From contig CALAXC010000380.1 of the NCBI GenBank assembly GCA_937894775.1, forward strand, positions 1-24,912: 24,912 nt of DNA. Direction: 5' to 3'. Source of the stretch: an uncultured Clostridia bacterium. Lineage in GTDB: Bacteria > Bacillota > Clostridia > Oscillospirales > CAG-272. Shown here one piece after another: positions 16,183-23,766 of this stretch. Both the position numbers and the translations under genes were made by a program. The notes under the pieces were generated by a model that worked only from the letters and a program-made list of their open reading frames with translations, was not told the DNA's origin and searched no databases. The number at the start of each line of letters is the position of its first letter. The stretch's first letter is position 1.

Positions 16183-16206
16183 AAAAAGCCCTTTCGGGCT
16201 TTTTTT
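16181..16206. terminator. Bidirectional terminator between VanY and SEDS genes
   Basis: An 11-bp stem AAAAAAAGCCC with its complement and a 4-base loop, usable on both strands. The stop codons of both convergent genes overlap its two edges, so it serves both with no spare bases. Confidence 0.92.
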
Positions 16207-17338
16207 ATTTTATTTCTTTAAAAAAGAATTTCTTTTCGTGAGCCGAAATACTGTGCGCAAGTCCTATAAGCAGATACATCGCAAGCATCGACGAACCGCC
16301 ATAGCTTACAAACGGAAGAGTTATTCCAACTACGGGAACTGCTGCAACACACATCCAAAGATTTTCAACTGTCTGTAAAATAATTATCGCGGCAATTCCA
16401 CCGCAAATAAGCTTACCTACACCGTCCCTGCAGGATCGTGCTATCCATATAAGACGAAATGCCATTATAACGAGCAACGCTACCACAAAAAATCCGCCTA
16501 CAAACCCAAACTTTTCACATACGGTAGAAAAAATAAAATCGGTATGCGAAGCAGGAAGATCCTCATAAAGACTTCCGCCAAAAAGGCCTTGCCCGAAAAA
16601 TCCGCCCGATGCTATAGTATCACGGCTCATAAGAGCCTGCATTCCAACATTTTCAGCATCAAGCTCAGGATTAAATCCAAAAATTATTCGATTTTGCTGA
16701 TCGGTACGCAATAAATCCCATAAAAACGGGAATGCTACAATAAGAAGTCCCAAAACTCCCACGAAATACCAAACCGAGAGTCCCGCACAGTAAAGCATTA
16801 CCGCAATTATTCCAAAGTAAACAAGACATACACCAAGGTCACCCGAAAGAAGAATGAGCCCCGCTATTATTCCCGCATGAAGAAGCACAAACAAAAGTGT
16901 TTTAGGCTTATTTATTCTATCCTTTACAGTATCAAGATGCTTTGCAAAGGTACACAGAAATGCCAGCTTAACAAACTCCGATGGCTGTATCGCAATTCCA
17001 ATACCCGGAATTCTGAGCCAACTTCGGTTTGCGGTTTCCATATTTTCTCCCGTGCTACCGAATATCAACGTAACAGCGAGAATGGCTACCGAACCCAAGA
17101 AAAGAACTATCGCAAATCTGTCAACAAAAAATCTATAATCAAAATTCGCAATAATAAATATCGATACCGTGCCAAGCAATACCATAGCAGTCTGCATTAC
17201 AAGCTTGCTTTTTCCAAAGTTATCGACTGCACCGAATATCGTAAGTAAACTTATTGCAGAAAGAAAAAGAGTGCAGAAAAAAAGTATTGGATCAACCTGC
17301 CGAAGCTTATCCCAAAAGGTACGTCCGAATGACTTCAT
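16205..17338 (-). CDS. FtsW/RodA/SpoVE family (SEDS) peptidoglycan polymerase
   Basis: A 377-residue polytopic membrane protein with about ten hydrophobic segments, of the SEDS family of peptidoglycan glycosyltransferases that partner class B penicillin-binding proteins. Family landmarks are NRSWLRIPGIGIAIQPSEFVK (about 103-123), GDLGVCLVYF, and SRDTIASGGFFGQGLFGG followed by PASHTDFIFSTVCEKFGFVG near the C-terminal half. The IASGG form leans toward RodA rather than FtsW, but no pbp or mre gene is nearby to decide. AAGGAGG lies 7 bases before the ATG. It follows proS on the same strand, separated by a 28-base palindrome, with no clear promoter of its own. Confidence 0.9.
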   Translation of the reverse strand: MKSFGRTFWDKLRQVDPILFFCTLFLSAISLLTIFGAVDNFGKSKLVMQTAMVLLGTVSIFIIANFDYRFFVDRFAIVLFLGSVAILAVTLIFGSTGENMETANRSWLRIPGIGIAIQPSEFVKLAFLCTFAKHLDTVKDRINKPKTLLFVLLHAGIIAGLILLSGDLGVCLVYFGIIAVMLYCAGLSVWYFVGVLGLLIVAFPFLWDLLRTDQQNRIIFGFNPELDAENVGMQALMSRDTIASGGFFGQGLFGGSLYEDLPASHTDFIFSTVCEKFGFVGGFFVVALLVIMAFRLIWIARSCRDGVGKLICGGIAAIIILQTVENLWMCVAAVPVVGITLPFVSYGGSSMLAMYLLIGLAHSISAHEKKFFFKEIK

Positions 17339-17374
17339 TTATTGCCCTCCTTTCATTTCTTGTTCTATACTCAA

Positions 17375-17402
17375 ATGGCAGCTGCAATATTGCAACTGCC
17401 AT
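17375..17402. repeat. 28-base near-perfect palindrome between proS and the SEDS gene
   Basis: Arms ATGGCAG-C-TGCAA and their complement meet at a TA centre, with one mismatch on the plus strand that becomes a G-U pair in the minus-strand RNA. It begins 9 bases after the proS stop codon. No T-run follows, so it could be a processing hairpin, weak terminator or operator. Confidence 0.75.
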
Positions 17403-17411
17403 CTAAATTAA

Positions 17412-18851
17412 TTAATACTGTCTTCCCCAAACTACCATATGCTTTGCAGGTTTACCGCAGCAAACGCAGGTTTCGCCGAGATTCTCTTCAACGAAAGGAA
17501 TACAACGTGACTTAACGCCTCCCGTTTCATCCTTAAGTATATCCTCACACTCTGACTCTCCGCACCACATAGCTTTTATAAAGCCGGAACGGTTCTCTGC
17601 GATGTCAAGGAATTCTTCCTTACTTTGAGCAACACTTGTTTTCTCTGCGAGATTTTTCAAAGCTCTTTCATAAAGCTCCTCATGAACCGCGGCAAGTGCC
17701 TTTTCGATCTCTTCAACGATATTATCAAGAGAAACGAATGTCTTCTGTCTGCTTACACGGCTTACAAGTACGCAAGAATTATTTTCTATATCACGCGGAC
17801 CTATCTCAAGTCTGAGCGGAACGCCCTTCATCTCATACTGACTGTACTTCCAACCCGTTGAATTATCACTGTCATCGAGTTTAACTCTGAACTTCTCTGC
17901 AAGAAGATCACGAAGCTCTCCCGCCTTTTCAAGAACACCTTCCTTATGCTGGGCAACGGGAATAATAGCCACCTGAATAGGAGCTACCTTAGGCGGAAGA
18001 ATAAGACCGTTATCATCGCCGTGAGTCATAATAATTGCGCCTATCATACGTGTAGACACACCCCATGACGTCTGATGCGGATAGCATATCTTATTATCTC
18101 TGTCGGTATAGGTTATATCAAAAGCCTTTGCAAATCCGTCACCGAAATAATGCGAGGTTCCGCCCTGAAGAGCTACACCGTTGTGCATCATAGGCTCTAT
18201 AGTATAGGTTTCAAGAGCACCTGCAAATTTTTCCTTTTCGGTCTTTCTTCCCGTAACAGCGGGAATTGCAAGAGTTTCACGGTAAAAATCCTCATAACAC
18301 TTGAGCATACGCAAGGTTTCTTCTCTTGCGCCTGCCTCATCCTCGTGCATAGTATGACCTTCCTGCCACAAGAACTCCGACGTACGAAGGAACGGACGTG
18401 TAGTCTTTTCCCATCTTACAACGTTACACCATTGATTATAAAGCTTAGGAAGATCACGGTAAGAATGAATTATATTTTTATAATGCTCGCAGAAAAGAGT
18501 TTCCGACGTCGGACGTACCGCAAGACGCTCGGTAAGTCTGTTCTGACCGCCAAAAGTTACCCACGCACATTCGGGCGCAAAGCCTTCTACGTGATCCTTT
18601 TCACGCTGTAAAAGGCTTTCGGGAATAAACATAGGCATATATACGTTCTCGTGACCGAGCTTTTTAAATCTCGCATCAAGATCGTGCTGAATATTCTCCC
18701 AAATTGCGTAGCCGTAGGGACGGATTATCATACATCCCTTTACACCCGAATAATCAACGAGCTCCGCTTTTTTTACAACATCGGTATACCATTGAGCAAA
18801 ATCAACGTCCATCGCCGTTATCTGCTCTACCATTTTCTTTTCGTTTGCCAT
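17412..18851 (-). CDS. proS: Prolyl-tRNA synthetase, archaeal/eukaryotic-like short type
   Basis: A 479-residue class II aminoacyl-tRNA synthetase charging tRNA-Pro in the cytoplasm. The motif 2 region FLRTSEFLWQEGHTMH follows the first third, the motif 3 region SWGVSTRMIGAIIMTHGDDNG comes after about residue 260, and an anticodon-binding domain follows. There is no insertion editing domain between motifs 2 and 3, and the C-terminus has a Cys-rich zinc-type tail (CVCCGKPAKHMVVWGRQY ending). These traits define the archaeal-type short ProRS, which is common in clostridia. AAGG-type sites lie 9 or more bases before the ATG. A good promoter is upstream, and the short leader leaves no room for a T-box. 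Confidence 0.96.
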   Translation of the reverse strand: MANEKKMVEQITAMDVDFAQWYTDVVKKAELVDYSGVKGCMIIRPYGYAIWENIQHDLDARFKKLGHENVYMPMFIPESLLQREKDHVEGFAPECAWVTFGGQNRLTERLAVRPTSETLFCEHYKNIIHSYRDLPKLYNQWCNVVRWEKTTRPFLRTSEFLWQEGHTMHEDEAGAREETLRMLKCYEDFYRETLAIPAVTGRKTEKEKFAGALETYTIEPMMHNGVALQGGTSHYFGDGFAKAFDITYTDRDNKICYPHQTSWGVSTRMIGAIIMTHGDDNGLILPPKVAPIQVAIIPVAQHKEGVLEKAGELRDLLAEKFRVKLDDSDNSTGWKYSQYEMKGVPLRLEIGPRDIENNSCVLVSRVSRQKTFVSLDNIVEEIEKALAAVHEELYERALKNLAEKTSVAQSKEEFLDIAENRSGFIKAMWCGESECEDILKDETGGVKSRCIPFVEENLGETCVCCGKPAKHMVVWGRQY

Positions 18852-18923
18852 TTTTAAGAACCTTTCCTTTACACTGCTAAAAGCAAAATATTACATTATA
18901 CTGATTATTACATATATACATAT

Positions 18924-18952
18924 ATTATAAAACAAACGTAAAAAAAAGTCAA
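18924..18952 (-). promoter_or_regulatory. Sigma-A promoter of proS
   Basis: Minus-strand TTGACT (18952-18947), 17-base spacer, TATAAT (18929-18924). The predicted leader is about 65 bases. Confidence 0.85.
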
Positions 18953-19000
18953 TATAAAAGACCTATTATTTTTGAATCGTAAAGGAGATAAAAAAGAAAA

Positions 19001-19771
19001 ATGGACAAAACGGGAATTTTTAAAAAAAATCATTCCGAAAAAATACTTTCTGTAAAGATATCGACCCTGACAAAACGGGAAATTTTAAAGCTGATAGCTC
19101 TTCGCGCAAAAAATAATAAGCAAACAATTATATTTACTCCAAACCCTCAGATCCTCCTGAAAGCGCAAAGCTCAAAAGAACTGACACTCCTTTTAAACAG
19201 CTCATTTATAAACGTTCCCGACGGTATCGGCATCGTAATAGCATCAAAAATACTGAAAGGAAAAATACGGTCAAGAATAAGCGGAATAGATCTTGCAGAA
19301 TCCATACTTCTTCTTGCTCAGAAGCAAAGCTACAATGTATTCCTTTTAGGCGCAGAACCTACTATAGCAAAGAAAGCGAGCATTCGTCTAAAAAAGCGCT
19401 TTCCAGCCCTAAAAATTTGCGGCACACATCACGGATATTTTAATAAATCGGGAAAAGAAAACCAAAAGATCATAAGAGCAATACAAAAAGCCAAACCCGA
19501 TATTATCTTTGTATGTATGGGCTGTCCCACGCAGGAAAAATGGATAATTGATAATGCTTCTTCCCTGCCATCCGTAAAAATATTTATAGGTCTTGGCGGC
19601 AGCCTTGACGTCTGGGCAGAAAAAGTAGACCGCGCACCTTCTCTATTTAAAATAACTGGATTCGAATGGCTTTGGCGAGTAATTCAAGATCCTAAAAAAG
19701 CTAAAATCTTTTTAGATATTCCGATCTTCACTCTTAAGATCATAAAAGAAAAAATAAAAGATCTCGCTTAA
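19001..19771 (+). CDS. WecG/TagA/CpsF family glycosyltransferase
   Basis: A 256-residue GT26-family glycosyltransferase, which adds an N-acetylmannosamine-type sugar to a lipid-linked primer at the inner membrane face during wall teichoic acid or polysaccharide synthesis. Conserved elements are TPNP (46-49), PDGIG (73-77, with the candidate catalytic Asp74), FLLGAEP (about 114-120), CMGCPTQEKW and FEWLWRVIQDPKK near the C-terminus. The GGAG site is 13 bases before the ATG, longer than usual, but no closer start exists in frame. No other teichoic acid gene is nearby, so the polymer is unknown. The stop codon lies within a 15-bp hairpin. Confidence 0.9.
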   Translation: MDKTGIFKKNHSEKILSVKISTLTKREILKLIALRAKNNKQTIIFTPNPQILLKAQSSKELTLLLNSSFINVPDGIGIVIASKILKGKIRSRISGIDLAESILLLAQKQSYNVFLLGAEPTIAKKASIRLKKRFPALKICGTHHGYFNKSGKENQKIIRAIQKAKPDIIFVCMGCPTQEKWIIDNASSLPSVKIFIGLGGSLDVWAEKVDRAPSLFKITGFEWLWRVIQDPKKAKIFLDIPIFTLKIIKEKIKDLA

Positions 19772-19791
19772 ACCACTAAGCGAGATCTTTT
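19756..19791. terminator. Perfect 15-bp hairpin terminator overlapping a stop codon
   Basis: A perfect 15-bp stem, AAAAGATCTCGCTTA with its complement, closes a 6-base loop. The glycosyltransferase stop codon TAA (19769-19771) lies at the top of the left arm. A longer T-rich tail follows on the minus strand, so it can also stop transcription from the convergent HPr-like gene. Confidence 0.85.
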
Positions 19792-19806
19792 AACATTATA
19801 TGTAAA

Positions 19807-19834
19807 GAAAGAGTTCCCTCTTTCGATCTTTTTT
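19807..19834 (+). terminator. Second weak terminator-like hairpin
   Basis: A 7-bp stem GAAAGAG with its complement and a 4-base loop, then GATC and six T residues. It lies 15 bases after the stronger hairpin and could be a backup terminator. Confidence 0.5.
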
Positions 19835-19873
19835 AATTAAGAGAGATTAACGGCGGTCATACCGTTTTAATTT

Positions 19874-20143
19874 TTAGTTTTCCTCAACAACTATCGGATC
19901 TTCGGTTATTATGAATTTTTCAAACTCGTGATAATAATCAAAATCACAAATGAGCTTTATATCGCTCCAATTAAGCTTCTTTGCGTAAATAACTCCAAGA
20001 AGGCTCTTTGCATTTATAGTGAACTTTGTTCCACTCTTTAAAAGGATCTTACCCTTGAGCTTTGTAGCAATGGCAACCATATCCTTTGCATCCTGCATAG
20101 TATCAAGCTCTATGCCATATACGAACTTATCATTTATACTCAT
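19874..20143 (-). CDS. HPr-like protein lacking the phospho-accepting histidine
   Basis: An 89-residue protein with the HPr fold pattern: NAKSLLGVIYAKKL (44-57) aligns with the HPr segment around regulatory Ser46, giving Ser47 here. Where HPr has the His15 active-site loop, this protein reads DTMQDAKDM (14-22), with no histidine; the only His in the protein is residue 72. It therefore cannot act as a phosphocarrier in the normal PTS relay, but a Ser-based regulatory role, as in Crh, remains possible. The gene appears alone, downstream of a TVP38-type gene on the same strand. The nearest AAGGA is about 14 bases before the ATG, so translation initiation may be weak. Confidence 0.75.
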   Translation of the reverse strand: MSINDKFVYGIELDTMQDAKDMVAIATKLKGKILLKSGTKFTINAKSLLGVIYAKKLNWSDIKLICDFDYYHEFEKFIITEDPIVVEEN

Positions 20144-20257
20144 ATTCTAATTACCATTCCTTTCTTTTGTAATTAAAGACAATTAATATTTGACCTTTCT
20201 CTCTACGGCTACATTCTACAACCAACTTGTGTCTAAAGTATTAACTATTTTTTAACC

Positions 20258-20308
20258 TTTTGTAAAACTGCACAAATTTACCAACCGTATTTTGTAAAAA
20301 ATGCACAA
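20258..20308. repeat. Imperfect direct repeats upstream of the HPr-like gene
   Basis: Two copies of a TTTTGTAAAA-n-TGCACAA element (20258-20275 and 20290-20308) lie 32-33 bases apart, about three helical turns, in the 175-base gap before the HPr-like gene. Each contains TTGT and ACAA half-sites in inverted arrangement. No strong promoter is apparent in this gap. Confidence 0.55.
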
Positions 20309-20318
20309 CTCACGCTTT

Positions 20319-21089
20319 TTACGCCTTTTTATCATTATTTTCTACGTCTTTCGATGTTGAAGCGTTCTTCTTTTCGTTTCTTTTTTGTATACCTTGATAA
20401 ACAAGATATCCTATTCCGCTGATCACTGCTGTTACCGAAAGAATTATCACCGCTTGCATAAGCTTTCCGTCACCGATAGATGCTCCCATAAAGGTAGAGG
20501 TTATCACCGAAGGAATTCGCGCAAAGAAAGTAAGCAAAATATACATCGGTATACTGATATGAGTCAAGCCTATTATATACGTCAAAAAATCTTTCGGTGT
20601 TCCCGGAATTGCGAAGATCATAAATATAAAAGCATTTCTCTTTTTATAATCCTTTAATATCGGCAAAGAATCTATCTTCTCTCGGGGATAAAGCGATTCG
20701 ACCAGACGTCTGCCGAACTTTCTTACAAGAAGTATGACCATAACGCTTCCAATTGTTTCGGCTACAAGGCAGAAAAGAGTTCCCCACCAAGGACCAAACA
20801 GCACGCCTGCCGCTACTTCCACTATTTCTCCGGGTACAAATGCTACTATTACCTGAACAGCACAAACAACAGAAAAAATAATAGAACCTATTACAATATG
20901 CTCTTTGGCAAATGCTTCGAGATCATCTATATATTCATACAAAAGAACACCGACTACGACAGTAAGTATAGCAATCACTACCGACACTATAGAAAGCACA
21001 GTTGCGGCGTATTTTTTTGAATAATGCTTTGTTTCTTCAAACGGTCTGTCGGAAAGCATCTTTTTAGCTTTTTCTTTTTTCTCGCTCAT
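20319..21089 (-). CDS. TVP38/TMEM64 (DedA/VTT domain) family membrane protein
   Basis: A 256-residue membrane protein with about six hydrophobic segments and the VTT/SNARE-associated (DedA superfamily) domain. The motif region FVPGEIVEVAAGVLFGPWWG is followed by a helix with VRKFGRRLVESL and, later, IPGTPKDFLTYIIG and ITSTFMGASIG, all typical of TVP38. Related DedA proteins are linked to lipid scrambling or undecaprenyl-phosphate recycling; the role of this subgroup is not settled. Both termini are highly charged and Lys-rich. AAAGGAG lies 6 bases before the ATG. It has its own extended -10 promoter. Confidence 0.88.
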   Translation of the reverse strand: MSEKKEKAKKMLSDRPFEETKHYSKKYAATVLSIVSVVIAILTVVVGVLLYEYIDDLEAFAKEHIVIGSIIFSVVCAVQVIVAFVPGEIVEVAAGVLFGPWWGTLFCLVAETIGSVMVILLVRKFGRRLVESLYPREKIDSLPILKDYKKRNAFIFMIFAIPGTPKDFLTYIIGLTHISIPMYILLTFFARIPSVITSTFMGASIGDGKLMQAVIILSVTAVISGIGYLVYQGIQKRNEKKNASTSKDVENNDKKA

Positions 21090-21131
21090 ACTGTACTCCT
21101 TTCGTGTAATTTACTCTATACCGATATACAT

Positions 21132-21140
21132 ATTATATCA
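21132..21140 (-). promoter_or_regulatory. Extended -10 promoter of the TVP38 gene
   Basis: Minus-strand TGATATAAT (21140-21132). The -35 region shows no good match, so the TG extension would have to compensate. Confidence 0.6.
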
Positions 21141-21183
21141 CATAATAAGAATAAATAAAGTATTTTTTGAAAATATTTTACAT

Positions 21184-21222
21184 AAAAAATATGCCGTGCG
21201 CAAATTACACGGCATATTTTTT
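21184..21222. terminator. Terminator after the ABC permease gene
   Basis: A perfect 15-bp stem (AAAAAATATGCCGTG with its complement) around a 9-base loop, starting two bases after the permease stop codon on the minus strand and followed by the six T residues of the stem. Confidence 0.92.
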
Positions 21223-21224
21223 AT

Positions 21225-22472
21225 TTAAGACTTTTTAAATATCATTTTTATAATGTTCAAAAACTTAGGCGGTACTCCGTAAAGAAGAACTCCCACACGG
21301 TATATCTTTGCGGAAAGAATTCCTATTCCAACCGTAGAGCCTATAAGAACACCTATAGAAATAATTATTTCATAAATTGCCACGTTACTCATAGCGATCC
21401 TCGTAAACATCGCCATAGGCGAGGTGAACGGAATATAAGAGCAAGCTATCATAAGAGGAGTGTTTACATCTCCGTCAAGCATAGCCATCATTACCACGAA
21501 GAAAGCAATAATGAATGTAAACATAACAGGCATCGTTGAAGTGTTTATATCCTCAAGCTTTGTTGCGGTAGAACCTATAGCCGCAAACATAAAGGCATAT
21601 ACCAAAAATCCAAGCACAAAGAATATAAGCAGATATACGAGTAATTCTAACGGAATATCCATTATAGAAGATATTATCGGATTGGAAAGCTGTTCTTTAT
21701 TAATGTTATAACAAACGATCGCTGTTCCAAACACCGCTAAAAGCTGTATAAATCCCGCAGCGCAGGAGGCAAACACCTTTCCAAAGAGCATGCTGCTGGG
21801 CCTTGCGCTTGTAACAAGCAATTCCATAGCTCTCGAGCTTTTTTCGGTCGCCACGTTTGTTGCAACCATTTGTCCGTAAAGCATAATTACCATATATAAA
21901 GCAAAGATCATAATGTAAGTATAAAAGAAATTCTGCGTCTGATCTTTTCCTAATGTTTCGATCTTGCTTTCAAATGTAATATTCATAATATCCGATATCT
22001 GTTCGGGAGAAAGACCGTTTTGAAGCATAGCATTCGCTCTGTAGGTTTCTATAAGAGCAGAATCGGCAATCGAAGTATTTACGTCTGTCATAGATAACAC
22101 GTCAACGTAATATGTATACGAGCCCGTACAGTCAATAACAAATGCGCAGGAAGCGTCCCCCTCTGTTACAGCCGCCTTTATATCCTTTAAGCTATCGGTC
22201 GTCTGCTTGACCTCATACTCGGGAAATACCTCGGCAAAATAACCTACCGCCATAGCGGAAAAATCCGAATTTTCAGCATACACAAGCATTACGGGACGTG
22301 ATTCCGAAGCATCCCCCGAACCTTCACCGTCACCCGAAAATGCACTGATAATGTTGGGTAAAAACATCGCTATTATTATTGCCGCAACCAAAAAGACGGT
22401 AATACCTACAAATATTTTATTTCTCAGATATCCGCAAAATTCAAACTTAAATACTTTTCCAAACTGTTTCAT
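21225..22472 (-). CDS. ABC-2 type transporter permease (NatB/YhaP-like)
   Basis: A 415-residue membrane protein of the ABC-2 permease group. One N-terminal span (about 20-42) is followed by a large extracytoplasmic domain (about 45-175), then five or more hydrophobic segments from about 180 to 405. The conserved cytoplasmic segment TEKSSRAMELLVTSARP (about 208-224) is a hallmark of NatB/YhaP-type permeases. The start has AAGGAGG 7 bases upstream, immediately after the ATPase stop codon. It pairs with the ATPase gene 11 bases upstream to form a two-gene exporter. Known relatives export sodium or drugs; the substrate here is not evident. Confidence 0.9.
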   Translation of the reverse strand: MKQFGKVFKFEFCGYLRNKIFVGITVFLVAAIIIAMFLPNIISAFSGDGEGSGDASESRPVMLVYAENSDFSAMAVGYFAEVFPEYEVKQTTDSLKDIKAAVTEGDASCAFVIDCTGSYTYYVDVLSMTDVNTSIADSALIETYRANAMLQNGLSPEQISDIMNITFESKIETLGKDQTQNFFYTYIMIFALYMVIMLYGQMVATNVATEKSSRAMELLVTSARPSSMLFGKVFASCAAGFIQLLAVFGTAIVCYNINKEQLSNPIISSIMDIPLELLVYLLIFFVLGFLVYAFMFAAIGSTATKLEDINTSTMPVMFTFIIAFFVVMMAMLDGDVNTPLMIACSYIPFTSPMAMFTRIAMSNVAIYEIIISIGVLIGSTVGIGILSAKIYRVGVLLYGVPPKFLNIIKMIFKKS

Positions 22473-22483
22473 TTTGCACCTCC

Positions 22484-23374
22484 TTATATCTGATTTCCCG
22501 CATATTCAACGAATATATCGTTGAGCGAAGGCTCGAAAACCTTTATTTCATCTACATCGTATTTTTCTATAATATGACGCATCATATCCTTTTTTAGGTC
22601 AGGGCTTTTGAGCTTAATAATAAGCTCACCCTTGTCGCCGTCGCTGCAAGCATCTCCAAGATCGGCTCTTATAGCATCGGGGGCTGTAGTAAATACAACG
22701 AGCTTATCACGAACATAATTGCGTTTTATATCAAAAAGGTCACCGCTTATAGCGACCTTACCTGCATTTATAATCGCTATACTGTCACAGAACTCCTCTA
22801 TGTAACTCATCTGATGGCTCGAAAAAAGAACTATCTTACCTTCTGCTATAAGTTCTCTGACTATCTCTTTAAGCATCATAGCGTTTACGGGATCGAGTCC
22901 CGAGAAAGGCTCATCCAAAATAACGATATCGGGATCGTGAGCAAGCGCAGTAACAAGCTGTATCTTCTGCTGATTACCCTTTGAAAGAGTATTCAAAGGT
23001 TTATTTCGCCACTCTGTCATCTTAAGACGAGAAAGCCACTTATCTACCGAAGCTACCGCATCTTTTTTTCTCATTCCCTTAAGCTCAGCAAAATAAACGA
23101 GCTGATCTATTATTTTCTTTTTAGGATAAAGGCCTCTTTCCTCAGGTAAATATCCCAATCCTATCTTTGAATAATCTATAGGCTTTCCGTCAAGCAATAT
23201 TTCACCGCTGTCAGCTCCAAAAACGTTCATAAGAATTCTTATTGAAGTAGTTTTTCCTGCTCCGTTTCTGCCAAGAAGACCGAATGCCTTTCCACTTTCT
23301 ACTTTAAAGGAAACATCTTTTAAAACGTGATTTTTACCAAAAGATTTATTTATGTCTTTTAACTCTAAAACCAT
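22484..23374 (-). CDS. ABC transporter ATP-binding protein (NatA/YhaQ-like)
   Basis: A 296-residue ATPase subunit powering the permease encoded just downstream. Walker A is GRNGAGKT (35-42), the Q-loop region reads GYLPEERGLYPK (about 74-85), the signature is LSKGNQQ (130-136), Walker B is VILDEP (151-156) and the switch histidine is His187. The LPEERGLY form is typical of NatA/YhaQ exporters, and a C-terminal extension of about 70 residues follows the nucleotide-binding domain. The ATG at 23374 is chosen over in-frame starts up to 93 bases upstream because AAGGAGG precedes it and those extra codons run through the promoter. Confidence 0.92.
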   Translation of the reverse strand: MVLELKDINKSFGKNHVLKDVSFKVESGKAFGLLGRNGAGKTTSIRILMNVFGADSGEILLDGKPIDYSKIGLGYLPEERGLYPKKKIIDQLVYFAELKGMRKKDAVASVDKWLSRLKMTEWRNKPLNTLSKGNQQKIQLVTALAHDPDIVILDEPFSGLDPVNAMMLKEIVRELIAEGKIVLFSSHQMSYIEEFCDSIAIINAGKVAISGDLFDIKRNYVRDKLVVFTTAPDAIRADLGDACSDGDKGELIIKLKSPDLKKDMMRHIIEKYDVDEIKVFEPSLNDIFVEYAGNQI

Positions 23375-23402
23375 ATCTTCCCTCCTTAAAATAATTGCAT
23401 AC

Positions 23403-23431
23403 ATTATAACATAAACTCCGAAGCTTGTCAA
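23403..23431 (-). promoter_or_regulatory. Perfect consensus promoter of the ABC transporter operon
   Basis: Minus-strand TTGACA (23431-23426), 17-base spacer, TATAAT (23408-23403). The -35 box lies in the loop of a perfect 14-bp inverted repeat and the spacer contains its second arm, an arrangement expected of an operator. The leader to the ATG is about 20 bases. Confidence 0.9.
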
Positions 23432-23447
23432 TACTTCGGAGTTTATG
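23410..23447. repeat. Perfect 14-bp inverted repeat overlapping a promoter
   Basis: CATAAACTCCGAAG (23410-23423) and its exact complement (23434-23447) flank a 10-base loop. It begins 17 bases after the oadG-like stop codon, so it may end that transcript as a hairpin and also serve as an operator for the ABC transporter promoter. Confidence 0.92.
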
Positions 23448-23463
23448 CTTGCGATTCCAACTG

Positions 23464-23754
23464 TCAACTGTTATTTTGACCGTTTTCGTCTGTATTTTTT
23501 TCTTTTTTTACCTTTTTAGCTTTACCGTCTTTAGAAAAACGGTTGACACAGAAATTGACCAAAAATATCGAAAGAATAATAACACCTATAACTATAAAAA
23601 TGCAGAGCATTCCTATTCCCATATATTTAAGGTTTGGCAAGAACTGATCGGGATGCCATTTTACCGACATATCGGCAGTTTCCTTGACAGCTTCGTTTAT
23701 TGCCTCTACTGTTTCCGCAGCGTTTAATGAAAATCTATTTAAAAATCCAAACAT
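23464..23754 (-). CDS. OadG-like small subunit of a Na+-translocating decarboxylase
   Basis: A 96-residue single-span membrane protein. The membrane segment (about 46-68) has the OadG-family look, NLKYMGIGMLCIFIVIGVII, with a hydrophilic N-terminus of about 40 residues and a Lys-rich cytoplasmic tail. In oxaloacetate and related decarboxylases this subunit holds the carboxyltransferase and the Na+ pump together. The gene starts 12 bases after oadB with GGAGG 6 bases before its ATG, supporting co-expression. Assignment rests on the TM motif plus linkage to oadB. Confidence 0.8.
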   Translation of the reverse strand: MFGFLNRFSLNAAETVEAINEAVKETADMSVKWHPDQFLPNLKYMGIGMLCIFIVIGVIILSIFLVNFCVNRFSKDGKAKKVKKEKNTDENGQNNS

Positions 23755-23766
23755 TTGTTACCTCCA

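Noticed and set aside
18852..18950. T-box leader upstream of proS
   Set aside because: The leader is about 65 bases, with no specifier loop, T-box sequence or terminator/antiterminator pair.
20141..20157. Five-codon leader ORF (MVIRI) overlapping the HPr-like start
   Set aside because: Its start codon abuts the AAGGA without spacing and there is no sign of attenuation structure; probably chance.
23374..23467. Longer N-terminus for the ABC ATPase
   Set aside because: The extra in-frame codons run through the consensus promoter and inverted repeat, and the ATG at 23374 has an excellent ribosome site.
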